DNA of 64,000 nucleotides from Maratus speciosus (GCA_963932465.1 CAWVRF010001043.1:124001-188000); one strand, 5' to 3'. Numbered from the stretch's first letter, positions 13,137 through 28,100 are shown. Notes: generated by a model not told the origin, from the letters alone. Numbers and translations are program-made.

Positions 13137-16100
13137 CAAAGCATTGTTAGAAAATTCATCAGAAAGAGTTACCGCATATAAAACACGCAATATTTATGAA
13201 TTGAATTCCGGTGCAGGGCTGAAAATTAATTTCTTAATAAATAATAAAGCGAAAACGAATATGTTGTTTCAACAATCAAAGCATTGTTAGAAAATTCATC
13301 AGAAAGAGTTACCGCATATAAAACACGCAATATTTATGAATTGAATTCCGGTGCACCGCTGAAAATTAATTTCTTAATAAATAATAAAGCGAAACCGAAT
13401 ATATTGTTTCAACAATCAAAGCATTGTTAGAAAATTCCTCAGAAAGTGTTACTGCATATAAAACACGCAATATTTATGAATTGAATTCCGGTGCAGGGCT
13501 GAAAATTAATTTCTTAATAAATAATAAAGCGAAACCGAATATATTGTTTCAACAATCAAAGCATTGTTAGAAAATTCATCAGAAAGAGTTACCGCATATA
13601 AAACACGCAATATTTATAAACTGAATTCCGGTGCAGGGGTCAAAATTAATTTCTTAGTAAATAATAAAGCGAAACCGAATATATTGTTTAAACAATCAAA
13701 GCATTGTTAGAAAATTCATCAGAAAGAGTTACCGCATATAAAACACGCAATATTTATGAATTGAATTCCGTTGCAGGGCTGAAAATTAATTTCTTAATAA
13801 ATAATAAAGCGAAACCGAATATATTGTTTCAACAATCAAAGCATTGTTAGAAAATTCATCAGAAAGAGTTACCGCATAAAAAACACGCAATATTTATGAA
13901 TTGAATTTCGGTGCAGGGCTGAAAATTAATTTCTTAATAAATAATAAAGCGAAACCGAATATATTGTTTCAACAATCAAAGCATTGTTAGAAAATTCATC
14001 AGAAAGATTTCCCGCATATAAAACACGCAATATTTATGAATTGAATTCTGGTGCAGGGCTGAAAATTAATTTCTTAATAAATAATAAAGCGAAACAGAAT
14101 ATATTGTTTCAACAATCAAAGCATTGTTAAAAAATTCATCAGAAAGAGTTACCGCATATAAAACATGCAATATTTATGAATTGAATCCCGGTGCAGGGCT
14201 CAAAATTAATTTCTTAGTAAATAATAAAGCGAAACCGAATATATTGTTTAAACAATCAAAGCATTGTTAGAAAATTCATCAGAAAGAGTTACCGCATATA
14301 AAACACGCAATATTTATGAATTGAATTTCGGTGCACCGCTGAAAATTAATTTCTTAATAAATAATAAAGCGAAACCGAATATATTTTTTCAACAATCAAA
14401 GTATTGTTAGAAAATTCATCAGAAAGCGTTTCTGCATATAAAACACGCAATATTTATGAATTGAATTCCGGTGCACCGCTGAAAATTAATTTCTTAATAA
14501 ATAATAAAGCGAAACCGAATATATTGTTTCAACAATCAAAGCATTGTTAGAAAATTCATCAGAAAGAGTTACCGCATATAAAACACGCAATATTTATGAA
14601 TTGAATTCCGGTGCAGGGCTGAAAATTAATTTCTTAGTAAATAATAAAGCGAAAACGAATATATTGTTTAAACAATCAAAGCATTGTTAGAAAATTCATC
14701 AGAAAGAGTTACCGCATTTAAAACACGCAATATTTATGAATTGAATTCCGGTGCAGGGCTCAAAATTAATTTCTTAATAAATAATAAAGCGAAACCGAAT
14801 ATATTGTTTCAACAATCAAAGCATTGTTAGAAAATTCATCAGAAAGAGTTACCGCATATAAAACACGCAATATTTATGAATTGAATCCCGGTGCAGGGCT
14901 CAAAATTAATTTCGTAATAAATAATAAAGCGAAACCGAATATATTGTTTCAACAATCAAAGCATTGTTAGAAAATTCATCAGAAAGAGTTACCTCATATA
15001 AAACACGCAATATTTATGAATTGAATTCCGGTGCAGGGCTGAAAATTAATTTCTTAATAAATAACCGAAACCGAATATATTGTTTCAACAATCAAAGCAT
15101 TGTTAGAAAATTCATCAGAAAGAGTTACCGCATATAAAACACGCAATATTTATGAATTGAATTCCGGTGCAGGGCTGAAAATTAATTTATTAATAAATAA
15201 TAAAGCGAAACCGAATATATTGTTTCAACAATCAAAGCATTGTTAGAAAATTCATCAGAAAGAGCTACTGCATATAAAACACACAATATTTATGAATTGA
15301 ATTCCGGTGCAGGGCTGAAAATTAATTTCTTAATAAATAATAAAGCGAAACCGAATATATTGTTTCAACAATCAAAGCATTGTTAGAAAATTCATCAGAA
15401 AGATTTACCGCATATAAAACACGCAATATTTATGAATTGAATTCTGGTGCAGGGCTGAAAATTAATTTCTTAATAAATAATAAAGCGAAACAGAATATAT
15501 TGTTTCAACAATCAAAGCATTGTTAGAAAATTCATCAGAAAGAGTTACCGCATATAAAACATGCAATATTTATGAATTGAATCCCGGTGCAGGGCTCAAA
15601 ATTAATTTCTTAGTAAATGATAAAGCGAAACCGAATATATTGTTTCAACAATTAAAGCATTGTTAGAAAATTCATCAGAAAGATTTACCGCATATAAAAC
15701 ACGCAATATTTATGAATTGAATTCCGGTGCAGGGCTGAAAATTAATTTCTTAATAAATAATAAAGCGAAACCGAATATATTGTTTCAACAATCAAAGCAT
15801 TGTTAGAAAATTCATCTGAATGAGTTACCGCATATAAAACACGCAATATTTATGAACTGAATTCCGGTGCAGGGCTCAAAATTAACTTCTTAGTAAATAA
15901 TAAAGCGAAACCGAATATATTGTTTAAACAATCAAAGCATTGTTAGAAAATTCATCAGAAAGAGTTACCGCATATAAAACACGCAAAATTTATGAATTGA
16001 ATTCCGGTGCAGGGCTGAAAATTAATTTCTTAATAAATAATAAAGCGAAACCGAATATATTGTTTCAACAATCAAAGCATTGTTAGAAAATTCATCAGAA

Positions 16101-17330
16101 AGAGTTACCGCATATAAAACACGCAATATTTATGAATTGAATTTCGGTGCACCGCTGAAAATTAATTTCTTAATAAATAATAAAGCGAAACCGAATATAT
16201 TGTTTCAACAATCAAAGTATTGTTAGAAAATTCATCAAAAAGAGTTACCGCATATAAAACACGCAAAATTTATGAATTGAATTCCGGTGCAGGGCTGAAA
16301 ATTAATTTCTTAATAAATAATAAAGCGAAACCGAATATATTGTTTCAACAATCATAGCATTGTTAGAAAATTCATCACAAAGAGTTACCGCATATAAAAC
16401 ACGCAATATTTATGAATTGAATCCCGGTGCAGGGCTGAAAATTAATTTCTTAATAAATAATAAAGCGAAACTGAATATATTGTTTCAACAATCAAAGCAT
16501 TGTTAGAAAATTCATCAGAAAGAGTTACCGCATATAAAACACGCAATATTTATGAATTGAATTCCGGTACAGGGCTGAAAATTAATTTCTTAATAAATAA
16601 TAAAGCGAAACCGAATATATTGTTTCAACAATCAGAGCATTGTTAGAAAATTCATCAGAAAGAGTTACCGCATATAAAACACGCAATATTTATGAATTGA
16701 ATTCCGGTGCAGGGCTGAAAATTAATTTCTTGATAAATAACAAAGCGAAACCGAATATATTGTTTCAACAATCAAAGAATTGTTAGAAAATTCATCAGAA
16801 AGAGTTACCGCATATAAAACACGCAATATTTATGAATTGAATTCCGGTGCAGGGCTGAAAATTCATTTCTTAATAAATAATAAAGCGAAACCGAATATAT
16901 TGTTTCAACAATCAAAGCATTGTTAGAAAATTCATCAGAAAGAGTTACTGCATATAAAACACGCAATATTTATGAATTGAATTCCGGTGCACCGCTGAAA
17001 ATTAATTTCTTAATAAATAATAAAGCGAAACCGAATATATTGTTTCAACAATCAAAGCATTGTTAGAAAATTCATCAGAAAGATTTACCGCATGTAAAAC
17101 ACGCAATATTTATGAATTGAATTCCGGTGCAGGGCTGAAAATTAATTTCTTAATAAATAATAAAGCGAAACCGAATATATTGTTTCAACAATCAAAGCAT
17201 TGTTAGAAAATTCATCAGAAAGAGTTACCGCATATAAAACACGCAATATTTATAAACTGAATTCCGGTGCAGGGCTCAAAATTAATTTCTTAGTAAATAA
17301 TAAAGCGAAACCGAATATATTGTTTAAACA
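13137..17330 (+). repeat. Domain A duplication, copy 1 (offset 5,032, then 5,172 bp)
   Basis: The segment begins after the 136-bp monomer at 13,001 and includes the atattttttc/agcgtttctg monomer pair, the ttacctcat block and the cttgataaataacaaag variant at 16,74x. It lacks one monomer near 13,55x that the other copy keeps, which changes the offset from 5,032 to 5,172 bp. It stops matching in the C monomer near 17,250-17,330. Confidence 0.82.
14957..16492 (+). repeat. Eleven-monomer ttacctcat block, copy 2
   Basis: It shares all markers of the block at 5,593-7,128, including the aaatgataaag variant at 15,615 and the caattaaag junction. The ctgaatgag variant at 15,81x is shared with copy 3 but not copy 1, so copies 2 and 3 are the closer pair. 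It is part of the larger 13.1-17.3 kb duplication. Confidence 0.85.
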
Positions 17331-18168
17331 ATCAAAGCATTGTTAGAAAATTCATCAGAAAGAGTTACCGCATATAAAACACGCAATATTTATGAATTGA
17401 ATTCCGTTGCAGGGCTGAAAATTAATTTCTTAATAAATAATAAAGCGAAACCGAATATATTGTTTCAACAATCAAAGCATTGTTAGAAAATTCATCAGAA
17501 AGAGTTACCGCATAAAAAACACGCAATATTTATGAATTGAATTTCGGTGCAGGGCTGAAAATTAATTTCTTAATAAATAATAAAGCGAAACCGAATATAT
17601 TGTTTCAACAATCAAAGCATTGTTAGAAAATTCATCAGAAAGATTTCCCGCATATAAAACACGCAATATTTATGAATTGAATTCTGGTGCAGGGCTGAAA
17701 ATTAATTTCTTAATAAATAATAAAGCGAAACAGAATATATTGTTTCAACAATCAAAGCATTGTTAAAAAATTCATCAGAAAGAGTTACCGCATATAAAAC
17801 ATGCAATATTTATGAATTGAATCCCGGTGCAGGGCTCAAAATTAATTTCTTAGTAAATAATAAAGCGAAACCGAATATATTGTTTAAACAATCAAAGCAT
17901 TGTTAGAAAATTCATCAGAAAGAGTTACCGCATATAAAACACGCAATATTTATGAATTGAATTTCGGTGCACCGCTGAAAATTAATTTCTTAATAAATAA
18001 TAAAGCGAAACCGAATATATTGTTTCAACAATCAATGTATTGTTAGAAAATTCATCAGAAAGAGTTACCGCATATAAAACACGCAAAATTTATGAATTGA
18101 ATTCCGGTGCAGGGCTGAAAATTAATTTCTTAATAAATAACCGAAACCGAATATATTGTTTCAACAAT

Positions 18169-21100
18169 CAAAGCATTGTTAGAAAATTCATCAGAAAGAG
18201 TTACCGCATATAAAACACGCAATATTTATGAATTGAATTCCGGTGCAGGGCTGAAAATTAATTTCTTAATAAATAATAAAGCGAAAACGAATATGTTGTT
18301 TCAACAATCAAAGCATTGTTAGAAAATTCATCAGAAAGAGTTACCGCATATAAAACACGCAATATTTATGAATTGAATTCCGGTGCACCGCTGAAAATTA
18401 ATTTCTTAATAAATAATAAAGCGAAACCGAATATATTGTTTCAACAATCAAAGCATTGTTAGAAAATTCCTCAGAAAGTGTTACTGCATATAAAACACGC
18501 AATATTTATGAATTGAATTCCGGTGCACCGCTGAAAATTAATTTCTTAATAAATAATAAAGCGAAACCGAATATATTGTTTCAACAATCAAAGCATTGTT
18601 AGAAAATTCATCAGAAAGATTTACCGCATGTAAAACACGCAATATTTATGAATTGAATTCCGGTGCAGGGCTGAAAATTAATTTCTTAATAAATAATAAA
18701 GCGAAACCGAATATATTGTTTCAACAATCAAAGCATTGTTAGAAAATTCATCAGAAAGAGTTACCGCATATAAAACACGCAATATTTATAAACTGAATTC
18801 CGGTGCAGGGGTCAAAATTAATTTCTTAGTAAATAATAAAGCGAAACCGAATATATTGTTTAAACAATCAAAGCATTGTTAGAAAATTCATCAGAAAGAG
18901 TTACCGCATATAAAACACGCAATATTTATGAATTGAATTCCGTTGCAGGGGTGAAAATTAATTTCTTAATAAATAATAAAGCGAAACCGAATATATTGTT
19001 TCAACAATCAAAGCATTGTTAGAAAATTCATCAGAAAGAGTTACCGCATAAAAAACACGCAATATTTATGAATTGAATTTCGGTGCAGGGCTGAAAATTA
19101 ATTTCTTAATAAATAATAAAGCGAAACCGAATATATTGTTTCAACAATCAAAGCATTGTTAGAAAATTCATCAGAAAGATTTCCCGCATATAAAACACGC
19201 AATATTTATGAATTGAATTCTGGTGCAGGGCTGAAAATTAATTTCTTAATAAATAATAAAGCGAAACAGAATATATTGTTTCAACAATCAAAGCATTGTT
19301 AAAAAATTCATCAGAAAGAGTTACCGCATATAAAACATGCAATATTTATGAATTGAATCCCGGTGCAGGGCTCAAAATTAATTTCTTAGTAAATAATAAA
19401 GCGAAACCGAATATATTGTTTAAACAATCAAAGCATTGTTAGAAAATTCATCAGAAAGAGTTACCGCATATAAAACACGCAATATTTATGAATTGAATTT
19501 CGGTGCACCGCTGAAAATTAATTTCTTAATAAATAATAAAGCGAAACCGAATATATTTTTTCAACAATCAAAGTATTGTTAGAAAATTCATCAGAAAGCG
19601 TTTCTGCATATAAAACACGCAATATTTATGAATTGAATTCCGGTGCACCGCTGAAAATTAATTTCTTAATAAATAATAAAGCGAAACCGAATATATTGTT
19701 TCAACAATCAAAGCATTGTTAGAAAATTCATCAGAAAGAGTTACCGCATATAAAACACGCAATATTTATGAATTGAATTCCGGTGCAGGGCTGAAAATTA
19801 ATTTCTTAGTAAATAATAAAGCGAAAACGAATATATTGTTTAAACAATCAAAGCATTGTTAGAAAATTCATCAGAAAGAGTTACCGCATTTAAAACACGC
19901 AATATTTATGAATTGAATTCCGGTGCAGGGCTCAAAATTAATTTCTTAATAAATAATAAAGCGAAACCGAATATATTGTTTCAACAATCAAAGCATTGTT
20001 AGAAAATTCATCAGAAAGAGTTACCGCATATAAAACACGCAATATTTATGAATTGAATCCCGGTGCAGGGCTCAAAATTAATTTCGTAATAAATAATAAA
20101 GCGAAACCGAATATATTGTTTCAACAATCAAAGCATTGTTAGAAAATTCATCAGAAAGAGTTACCTCATATAAAACACGCAATATTTATGAATTGAATTC
20201 CGGTGCAGGGCTGAAAATTAATTTCTTAATAAATAACCGAAACCGAATATATTGTTTCAACAATCAAAGCATTGTTAGAAAATTCATCAGAAAGAGTTAC
20301 CGCATATAAAACACGCAATATTTATGAATTGAATTCCGGTGCAGGGCTGAAAATTAATTTATTAATAAATAATAAAGCGAAACCGAATATATTGTTTCAA
20401 CAATCAAAGCATTGTTAGAAAATTCATCAGAAAGAGCTACTGCATATAAAACACACAATATTTATGAATTGAATTCCGGTGCAGGGCTGAAAATTAATTT
20501 CTTAATAAATAATAAAGCGAAACCGAATATATTGTTTCAACAATCAAAGCATTGTTAGAAAATTCATCAGAAAGATTTACCGCATATAAAACACGCAATA
20601 TTTATGAATTGAATTCTGGTGCAGGGCTGAAAATTAATTTCTTAATAAATAATAAAGCGAAACAGAATATATTGTTTCAACAATCAAAGCATTGTTAGAA
20701 AATTCATCAGAAAGAGTTACCGCATATAAAACATGCAATATTTATGAATTGAATCCCGGTGCAGGGCTCAAAATTAATTTCTTAGTAAATGATAAAGCGA
20801 AACCGAATATATTGTTTCAACAATTAAAGCATTGTTAGAAAATTCATCAGAAAGATTTACCGCATATAAAACACGCAATATTTATGAATTGAATTCCGGT
20901 GCAGGGCTGAAAATTAATTTCTTAATAAATAATAAAGCGAAACCGAATATATTGTTTCAACAATCAAAGCATTGTTAGAAAATTCATCTGAATGAGTTAC
21001 CGCATATAAAACACGCAATATTTATGAACTGAATTCCGGTGCAGGGCTCAAAATTAACTTCTTAGTAAATAATAAAGCGAAACCGAATATATTGTTTAAA

Positions 21101-22500
21101 CAATCAAAGCATTGTTAGAAAATTCATCAGAAAGAGTTACCGCATATAAAACACGCAAAATTTATGAATTGAATTCCGGTGCAGGGCTGAAAATTAATTT
21201 CTTAATAAATAATAAAGCGAAACCGAATATATTGTTTCAACAATCAAAGCATTGTTAGAAAATTCATCAGAAAGAGTTACCGCATATAAAACACGCAATA
21301 TTTATGAATTGAATTTCGGTGCACCGCTGAAAATTAATTTCTTAATAAATAATAAAGCGAAACCGAATATATTGTTTCAACAATCAAAGTATTGTTAGAA
21401 AATTCATCAAAAAGAGTTACCGCATATAAAACACGCAAAATTTATGAATTGAATTCCGGTGCAGGGCTGAAAATTAATTTCTTAATAAATAATAAAGCGA
21501 AACCGAATATATTGTTTCAACAATCATAGCATTGTTAGAAAATTCATCACAAAGAGTTACCGCATATAAAACACGCAATATTTATGAATTGAATCCCGGT
21601 GCAGGGCTGAAAATTAATTTCTTAATAAATAATAAAGCGAAACTGAATATATTGTTTCAACAATCAAAGCATTGTTAGAAAATTCATCAGAAAGAGTTAC
21701 CGCATATAAAACACGCAATATTTATGAATTGAATTCCGGTACAGGGCTGAAAATTAATTTCTTAATAAATAATAAAGCGAAACCGAATATATTGTTTCAA
21801 CAATCAGAGCATTGTTAGAAAATTCATCAGAAAGAGTTACCGCATATAAAACACGCAATATTTATGAATTGAATTCCGGTGCAGGGCTGAAAATTAATTT
21901 CTTGATAAATAACAAAGCGAAACCGAATATATTGTTTCAACAATCAAAGAATTGTTAGAAAATTCATCAGAAAGAGTTACCGCATATAAAACACGCAATA
22001 TTTATGAATTGAATTCCGGTGCAGGGCTGAAAATTCATTTCTTAATAAATAATAAAGCGAAACCGAATATATTGTTTCAACAATCAAAGCATTGTTAGAA
22101 AATTCATCAGAAAGAGTTACTGCATATAAAACACGCAATATTTATGAATTGAATTCCGGTGCACCGCTGAAAATTAATTTCTTAATAAATAATAAAGCGA
22201 AACCGAATATATTGTTTCAACAATCAAAGCATTGTTAGAAAATTCATCAGAAAGATTTACCGCATGTAAAACACGCAATATTTATGAATTGAAACCCGGT
22301 GCAGGGCTGAAAATTAATTTCTTAATAAATAATAAAGCGAAACCGAATATATTGTTTCAACAATCAAAGCATTGTTAGAAAATTCATCAGAAAGAGTTAC
22401 CGCATATAAAACACGCAATATTTATGAACTGAATTCCGGTGCAGGGCTCAAAATTAATTTCTTAGTAAATAATAAAGCGAAACCGAATATATTGTTTAAA
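18169..22500 (+). repeat. Domain A duplication, copy 2
   Basis: This is the partner of 13,137-17,330. Shared markers include atattttttc at 19,549, the 4-bp indel at 20,229, aaatgataaag near 20,787 and ataacaaag at 21,913. A private change gaattccgg to gaaacccgg occurs near 22,291. After the C monomer at about 22,373 it continues into D, while copy 1 continues into a ccgttgc monomer, which marks the exchange point. Confidence 0.82.
20129..21664 (+). repeat. Eleven-monomer ttacctcat block, copy 3
   Basis: It is offset from copy 2 by 5,172 bp throughout: the 4-bp indel is at 20,229 against 15,057, and ctgaatgag at 20,98x against 15,81x. It belongs to the 18.2-22.5 kb duplication. Confidence 0.85.
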
Positions 22501-25100
22501 CAATCAAAGCATTGTTAGAAAATTCATCAGAAAGAGTTACCGCATATAAAACACGCAATATTTATGAATTGAATTTCGGTGCACCGCTGAAAATTAATTT
22601 CTTAATAAATAATAAAGCGAAACCGAATATATTGTTTCAACAATCAAAGTATTGTTAGAAAATTCATCAGAAAGAGTTACCGCATATAAAACACGCAAAA
22701 TTTATGAATTGAATTCCGGTGCAGGGCTGAAAATTAATTTCTTAATAAATAATAAAGCGAAACCGAATATATTGTTTCAACCTTCATAGCATTGTTAGAA
22801 AATTCATCACAAAGAGTTACCGCATATAAAACACGCAATATTTATGAACTGAATTCCGGTGCAGGGCTGAAAATTAATTTCTTAATAAATAATAAAGCGA
22901 AACCGAATATATTGTTTCAACAATCAGAGCATTGTTAGAAAATTCATCAGAAAGAGTTACCGCATATAAAACACGCAATATTTATGAATTGAATTCCGGT
23001 GCAGGGCTGAAAATTAATTTCTTGATAAATAATAAAGCGAAACCGAATATATTGTTTCAACAATCAAAGCATTGTTAGAAAATTCATCAGAAAGAGTTAC
23101 CCCATATAAAACACGCAATATTTATGAATTGAATTCCGGTGCAGGGCTGAAAATTAATTTCTTAATAAATAATAAAGCGAAACCGAATATATTGTTTCAA
23201 CAATCAAAGCATTGTTAGAAAATTCATCAGAAAGAGTTACTGCATATAAAACAAGCAATATTTATGAATTGAATTCCGGTGCACCGCTGAAAATTAATTT
23301 CTTAATAAATAATAAAGCGAAACCGAATATATTGTTTCAACAATCAAAGCATTGTTAGAAAATTCATCAGAAAGATTTACCGCATGTAAAACACGCAATA
23401 TTTATGAATTGAATTCCGGTGCAGGGCTGAAAATTAATTTCTTAATAAATAATAAAGCGAAACCGAATATATTGTTTCAACAATCAAAGCATTGTTAGAA
23501 ATTCATCAGAAAGATTTACCGCATGTAAAACACGCAATATTTATGAATTGAATTCCGGTGCAGGGCTGAAAATTAATTTCTTAATAAATAATAAAGCGAA
23601 ACCGAATATATTGTTTCAACAATCAAAGCATTGTTAGAAAATTCATCAGAAAGAGTTACCGCATATAAAACACGCAATATTTATGAACTGAATTCCGGTG
23701 CAGGGCTCAAAATTAATTTCTTCGTAAATAATAAAGCGAAACCGAATATATTGTTTAAACAATCAAAGCATTGTTAGAAAATTCATCAGAAAGAGTTACC
23801 GCATATAAAACACGCAATATTTATGAATTGAATTTCGGTGCACCGCTGAAAATTAATTTCTTAATAAATAATAAAGCGAAACCGAATATATTGTTTCAAC
23901 AATCAATGTATTGTTAGAAAATTCATCAGAAAGAGTTACCGCATATAAAACACGCAAAATTTATGAATTGAATTCCGGTGCAGGGCTGAAAATTAATTTC
24001 TTAATAAATAATAAAGCGAAACCGAATATATTGTTTCAACCTTCATAGCATTGTTAGAAAATTCATCACAAAGAGTTACCGCATATAAAACACGCAATAT
24101 TTATGAACTGAATTCCGGTGCAGGGCTGAAAATTAATTTCTTAATAAATAATAAAGCGAAACCGAATATATTGTTTCAACAATCAAAGCGTTGTTAGAAA
24201 ATTCATCAGAAAGAGTTACCGCATATAAAACACGCAATATTTATGAATTGAATTCCGGTACAGGGCTGAAAATTAATTTCTTAATAAATAATAAAGCGAA
24301 ACCGAATATATTGTTTCAACAATCAGAGCATTGTTAGAAAATTCATCAGAAAGAGTTACCGCATATAAAACACGCAATATTTATGAATTGAATTCCGGTG
24401 CAGGGCTGAAAATTAATTTCTTGATAAATAATAAAGCGAAACCGAATATATTGTTTCAACAATCAAAGCATTGTTAGAAAATTCATCAGAAAGAGTTACC
24501 GCATATAAAACACGCAATATTTATGAATTGAATTCCGGTGCAGGGCTGAAAATTAATTTCTTAATAAATAATAAAGCGAAACCGAATATATTGTTTCAAC
24601 AATCAAAGCATTGTTAGAAAATTCATCAGAAAGAGTTACTGCATATAAAACAAGCAATATTTATGAATTGAATTCCGGTGCACCGCTGAAAATTAATTTC
24701 TTAATAAATAATAAAGCGAAACCGAATATATTGTTTCAACAATCAAAGCATTGTTAGAAAATTCATCAGAAAGATTTACCGCATGTAAAACACGCAATAT
24801 TTATGAACTGAATTCCGGTGCAGGGCTGAAAATTCATTTCTTAATAAATAATAAAGCGAAACCGAATATATTGTTTCAACAATCAAAGCATTGTTAGAAA
24901 ATTCATCAGAAAGAGTTACCGCATATAAAACACGCAATATTTATGAACTGAATTCCGGTGCAGGGCTCAAAATTAATTTCTTAGTAAATAATAAAGCGAA
25001 ACCGAATATATTGTTTAAACAATCAAAGCATTGTTAGAAAATTCATCAGAAAGAGTTACCGCATATAAAACACGCAGTATTTATGAATTGAATTCCGGTG
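22500..25100 (+). repeat. Transition from domain A to domain B monomer sets
   Basis: Core 9-mer monomers (D, E, F, H, I, J, K, C) run through this stretch twice with minor losses. Upstream are the 136-bp monomers and the ccgttgc, cataaaaaac and gatttcccgc types. Downstream the L, N, P, Q and S types begin, with the first cagtattta near 25,074. Private variants include aagcgttg near 24,187 and ttcgtaaat near 23,722. Confidence 0.7.
23484..23622 (+). other. 139-bp monomer with a private 1-bp deletion
   Basis: One A is missing from the four-A tract of gttagaaaattc near 23,498-23,501, in a K-type monomer. No other copy in the window shares it, so it arose after the local amplifications or was never spread. 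All later monomers start in a phase shifted by one. Confidence 0.9.
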
Positions 25101-28100
25101 CAGGGCTGAAAATTAATTTCTTAATAAATAATAAAGCGAAACCGAATATATTGTTTCAACAATCAAAGCATTGTTAGAAAATTCATCAGAAAGAGTTACC
25201 GCATATAAAACACGCAATATTTATGAATTGAATTCCGGTGCAGGGCTGAAAATTAATTTCTTAATAAATAATAAAGCGAAACCGAATATATTGTTTCAAC
25301 AATCAAAGCATTGTTAGAAAATTCATCAGAAAGATTTACCGCATATAAAACACGCAATATTTATGAATTGAATTCCGGTGCAGGGCTGAAAATTAATTTC
25401 TTAATAAATAATAAAGCAAAACAGAATATATTGTTTCAACAATCAAAGCATTGTTAGAAAATTCATCAGAAAGAGTTACCGCATATAAAACATGCAATAT
25501 TTATGAATTGAATCCCGGTGCAGGGCTCAAAATTAATTTCTTAGTAAATAATAAAGCGAAACCGAATATATTGTTTAAACAATCAAAGCATTGTTAGAAA
25601 ATTCATCAAAAAGAGTTACCGCATATAAAACACGCAATATTTATGAATTGAATTTCGGTGCACCGCTGAAAATTAATTTCTTAATAAATAATAAAGCGAA
25701 ACCGAATATATTTTTTCAACAATCAAAGTATTGTTAGAAAATTCATCAGAAAGAGTTACCGCATATAAAACACGCAATATTTATGAACTGAATTCCGGTG
25801 CAGGGCTCAAAATCAATTTCTTAGTAAATAATAAAGCGAAACCGAATATATAGTTTCAACAATCAGAGCATTGTTAGAAAATTCATCAGAAAGAGTTACC
25901 GCATACAAAACACGCAATATTTATGAATTGAATTCCGGTGCAGGGCTGAAAATTAATTTCTTGATAAATAATAAAGCGAAACCGAATATATTGTTTCAAC
26001 AATCAAAGCATTGTTAGAAAATTCATCAGAAAGAGTTACCGCATATAAAACACGCAATATTTATGAATTGAATTCCGGTGCAGGGCTGAAAATTAATTTC
26101 TTAATAAATAATAAAGCGAAACTGAATATATTGTTTCAACAATCAAAGCATTGTTAGAAAATTCATCAGAAAGAGTTACTGCATATAAAACAAGCAATAT
26201 TTATGAATTGAATTCCGGTGCACCGCTGAAAATTAATTTCTTAATAAATAATAAAGCGAAACCGAATATATTGTTTCAACAATCAAAGCATTGTTAGAAA
26301 ATTCATCAGAAAGATTTACCGCATGTAAAACACGCAATATTTATGAATTGAATTCCGGTGCAGGGCTGAAAATTAATTTCTTAATAAATAATAAAGCGAA
26401 ACCGAATATATTGTTTCAACAATCAAAGCATTGTTAGAAAATTCATCAGAAAGAGTTACCGCATATAAAACACGCAATATTTATGAACTGAATTCCGGTG
26501 CAGGGCTCAAAATTAATTTCTTAGTAAATAATAAAGCGAAACCGAATATATTGTTTCAACAATCAAAGCATTGTTAGAAAATTCATCAGAAAGAGTTACC
26601 GCATATAAAACATGCAATATTTATGAATTGAATCCCGGTGCAGGGCTCAAAATTAATTTCTTAGTAAATAATAAAGCGAAACCGAATATATTGTTTAAAC
26701 AATCAAAGCATTGTTAGAAAATTCATCAAAAAGAGTTACCGCATATAAAACACGCAATATTTATGAATTGAATTTCGGTGCACCGCTGAAAATTAATTTC
26801 TTAATAAATAATAAAGCGAAACCGAATATATTTTTTCAACAATCAAAGTATTGTTAGAAAATTCATCAGAAAGAGTTACCGCATATAAAACACGCAATAT
26901 TTATGAACTGAATTCCGGTGCAGGGCTCAAAATCAATTTCTTAGTAAATAATAAAGCGAAACCGAATATATAGTTTAAACAATCAAAGCATTGTTAGAAA
27001 ATTCATCAGAAAGAGTTACCGCATATAAAACACGCAATATTTATGAATTGAATTCCGGTGCAGGGCTGAAAATTAATTTCTTAATAAATAATAAAGCGAA
27101 ACCGAATATATTGTTTCAACAATCAAAGCATTGTTAGAAAATTCATCAGAAAGAGTTACCGCATATAAAACACGCAATATTTACGAATTGAATCCCGGTG
27201 CAGGGCTCAAAATTAATTTCGTAATAAATAATAAAGCGAAACCGAATATATTGTTTCAACAATCAAAGCATTGTTAGAAAATTCATCAGAAAGAGTTACC
27301 GCATATAAAACACGCAATATTTATGAACTGAATTCCGGTGCAGGGCTCAAAATTAATTTCTTAGTAAATAATAAAGCGAAACCGAATATATTGTTTAAAC
27401 AATCAAAGCATTGTTAGAAAATTCATCAGAAAGAGTTACCGCATATAAAACACGCAATATTTATGAATTGAATTTCGGTGCACCGCTGAAAATTAATTTC
27501 TTAATAAATAATAAAGCGAAACCGAATATATTGTTTCAACAATCAAAGTATTGTTAGAAAATTCATCAGAAAGAGTTACCGCATATAAAACACGCAAAAT
27601 TTATGAATTGAATTCCGGTGCAGGGCTGAAAATTAATTTCTTAATAAATAATAAAGCGAAACCGAATATATTGTTTCAACCTTCATAGCATTGTTAGAAA
27701 ATTCATCACAAAGAGTTACCGCATATAAAACACGCAATATTTATGAACTGAATTCCTGTGCAGGGCTGAAAATTAATTTCTTAATAAATAATAAAGCGAA
27801 ACCGAATATATTGTTTCAACAATCAAAGCATTGTTAGAAAATTCATCAGAAAGAGTTACCGCATATAAAACACGCAATATTTATGAATTGAATTCCGGTA
27901 CAGGGCTGAAAATTAATTTCTTAATAAATAATAAAGCGAAACCGAATATATTGTTTCAACAATCAAAGCATTGTTAGAAAATTCATCAGAAAGAGTTACC
28001 GCATATAAAACACGCAATATTTATGAATTGAATTCCGGTGCAGGGCTGAAAATTAATTTCTTAATAAATAATAAAGCGAAACCGAATATATTGTTTCAAC

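Larger units (their letters stand above)
2521..20264 (+). other. Nine monomers sharing one 4-bp-shorter indel (136 bp each)
   Basis: In nine monomers the segment taaagcg after ataaataa is replaced by ccg, a net loss of 4 bp. Their starts are 2,521, 4,057, 5,593, 9,649, 11,185, 13,001, 14,957, 18,033 and 20,129. Spacings between the indels are multiples of 140 minus 4 (1,536, 1,536, 4,056, 1,536, 1,816, 1,956, 3,076 and 2,096 bp). The indel sits on three backgrounds: E-like with aatgtattg and gcaaaattt (2,521, 4,057, 9,649, 11,185, 18,033), ttacctcat (5,593, 14,957, 20,129) and near-consensus (13,001). None occurs after 20,264. Confidence 0.93.
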
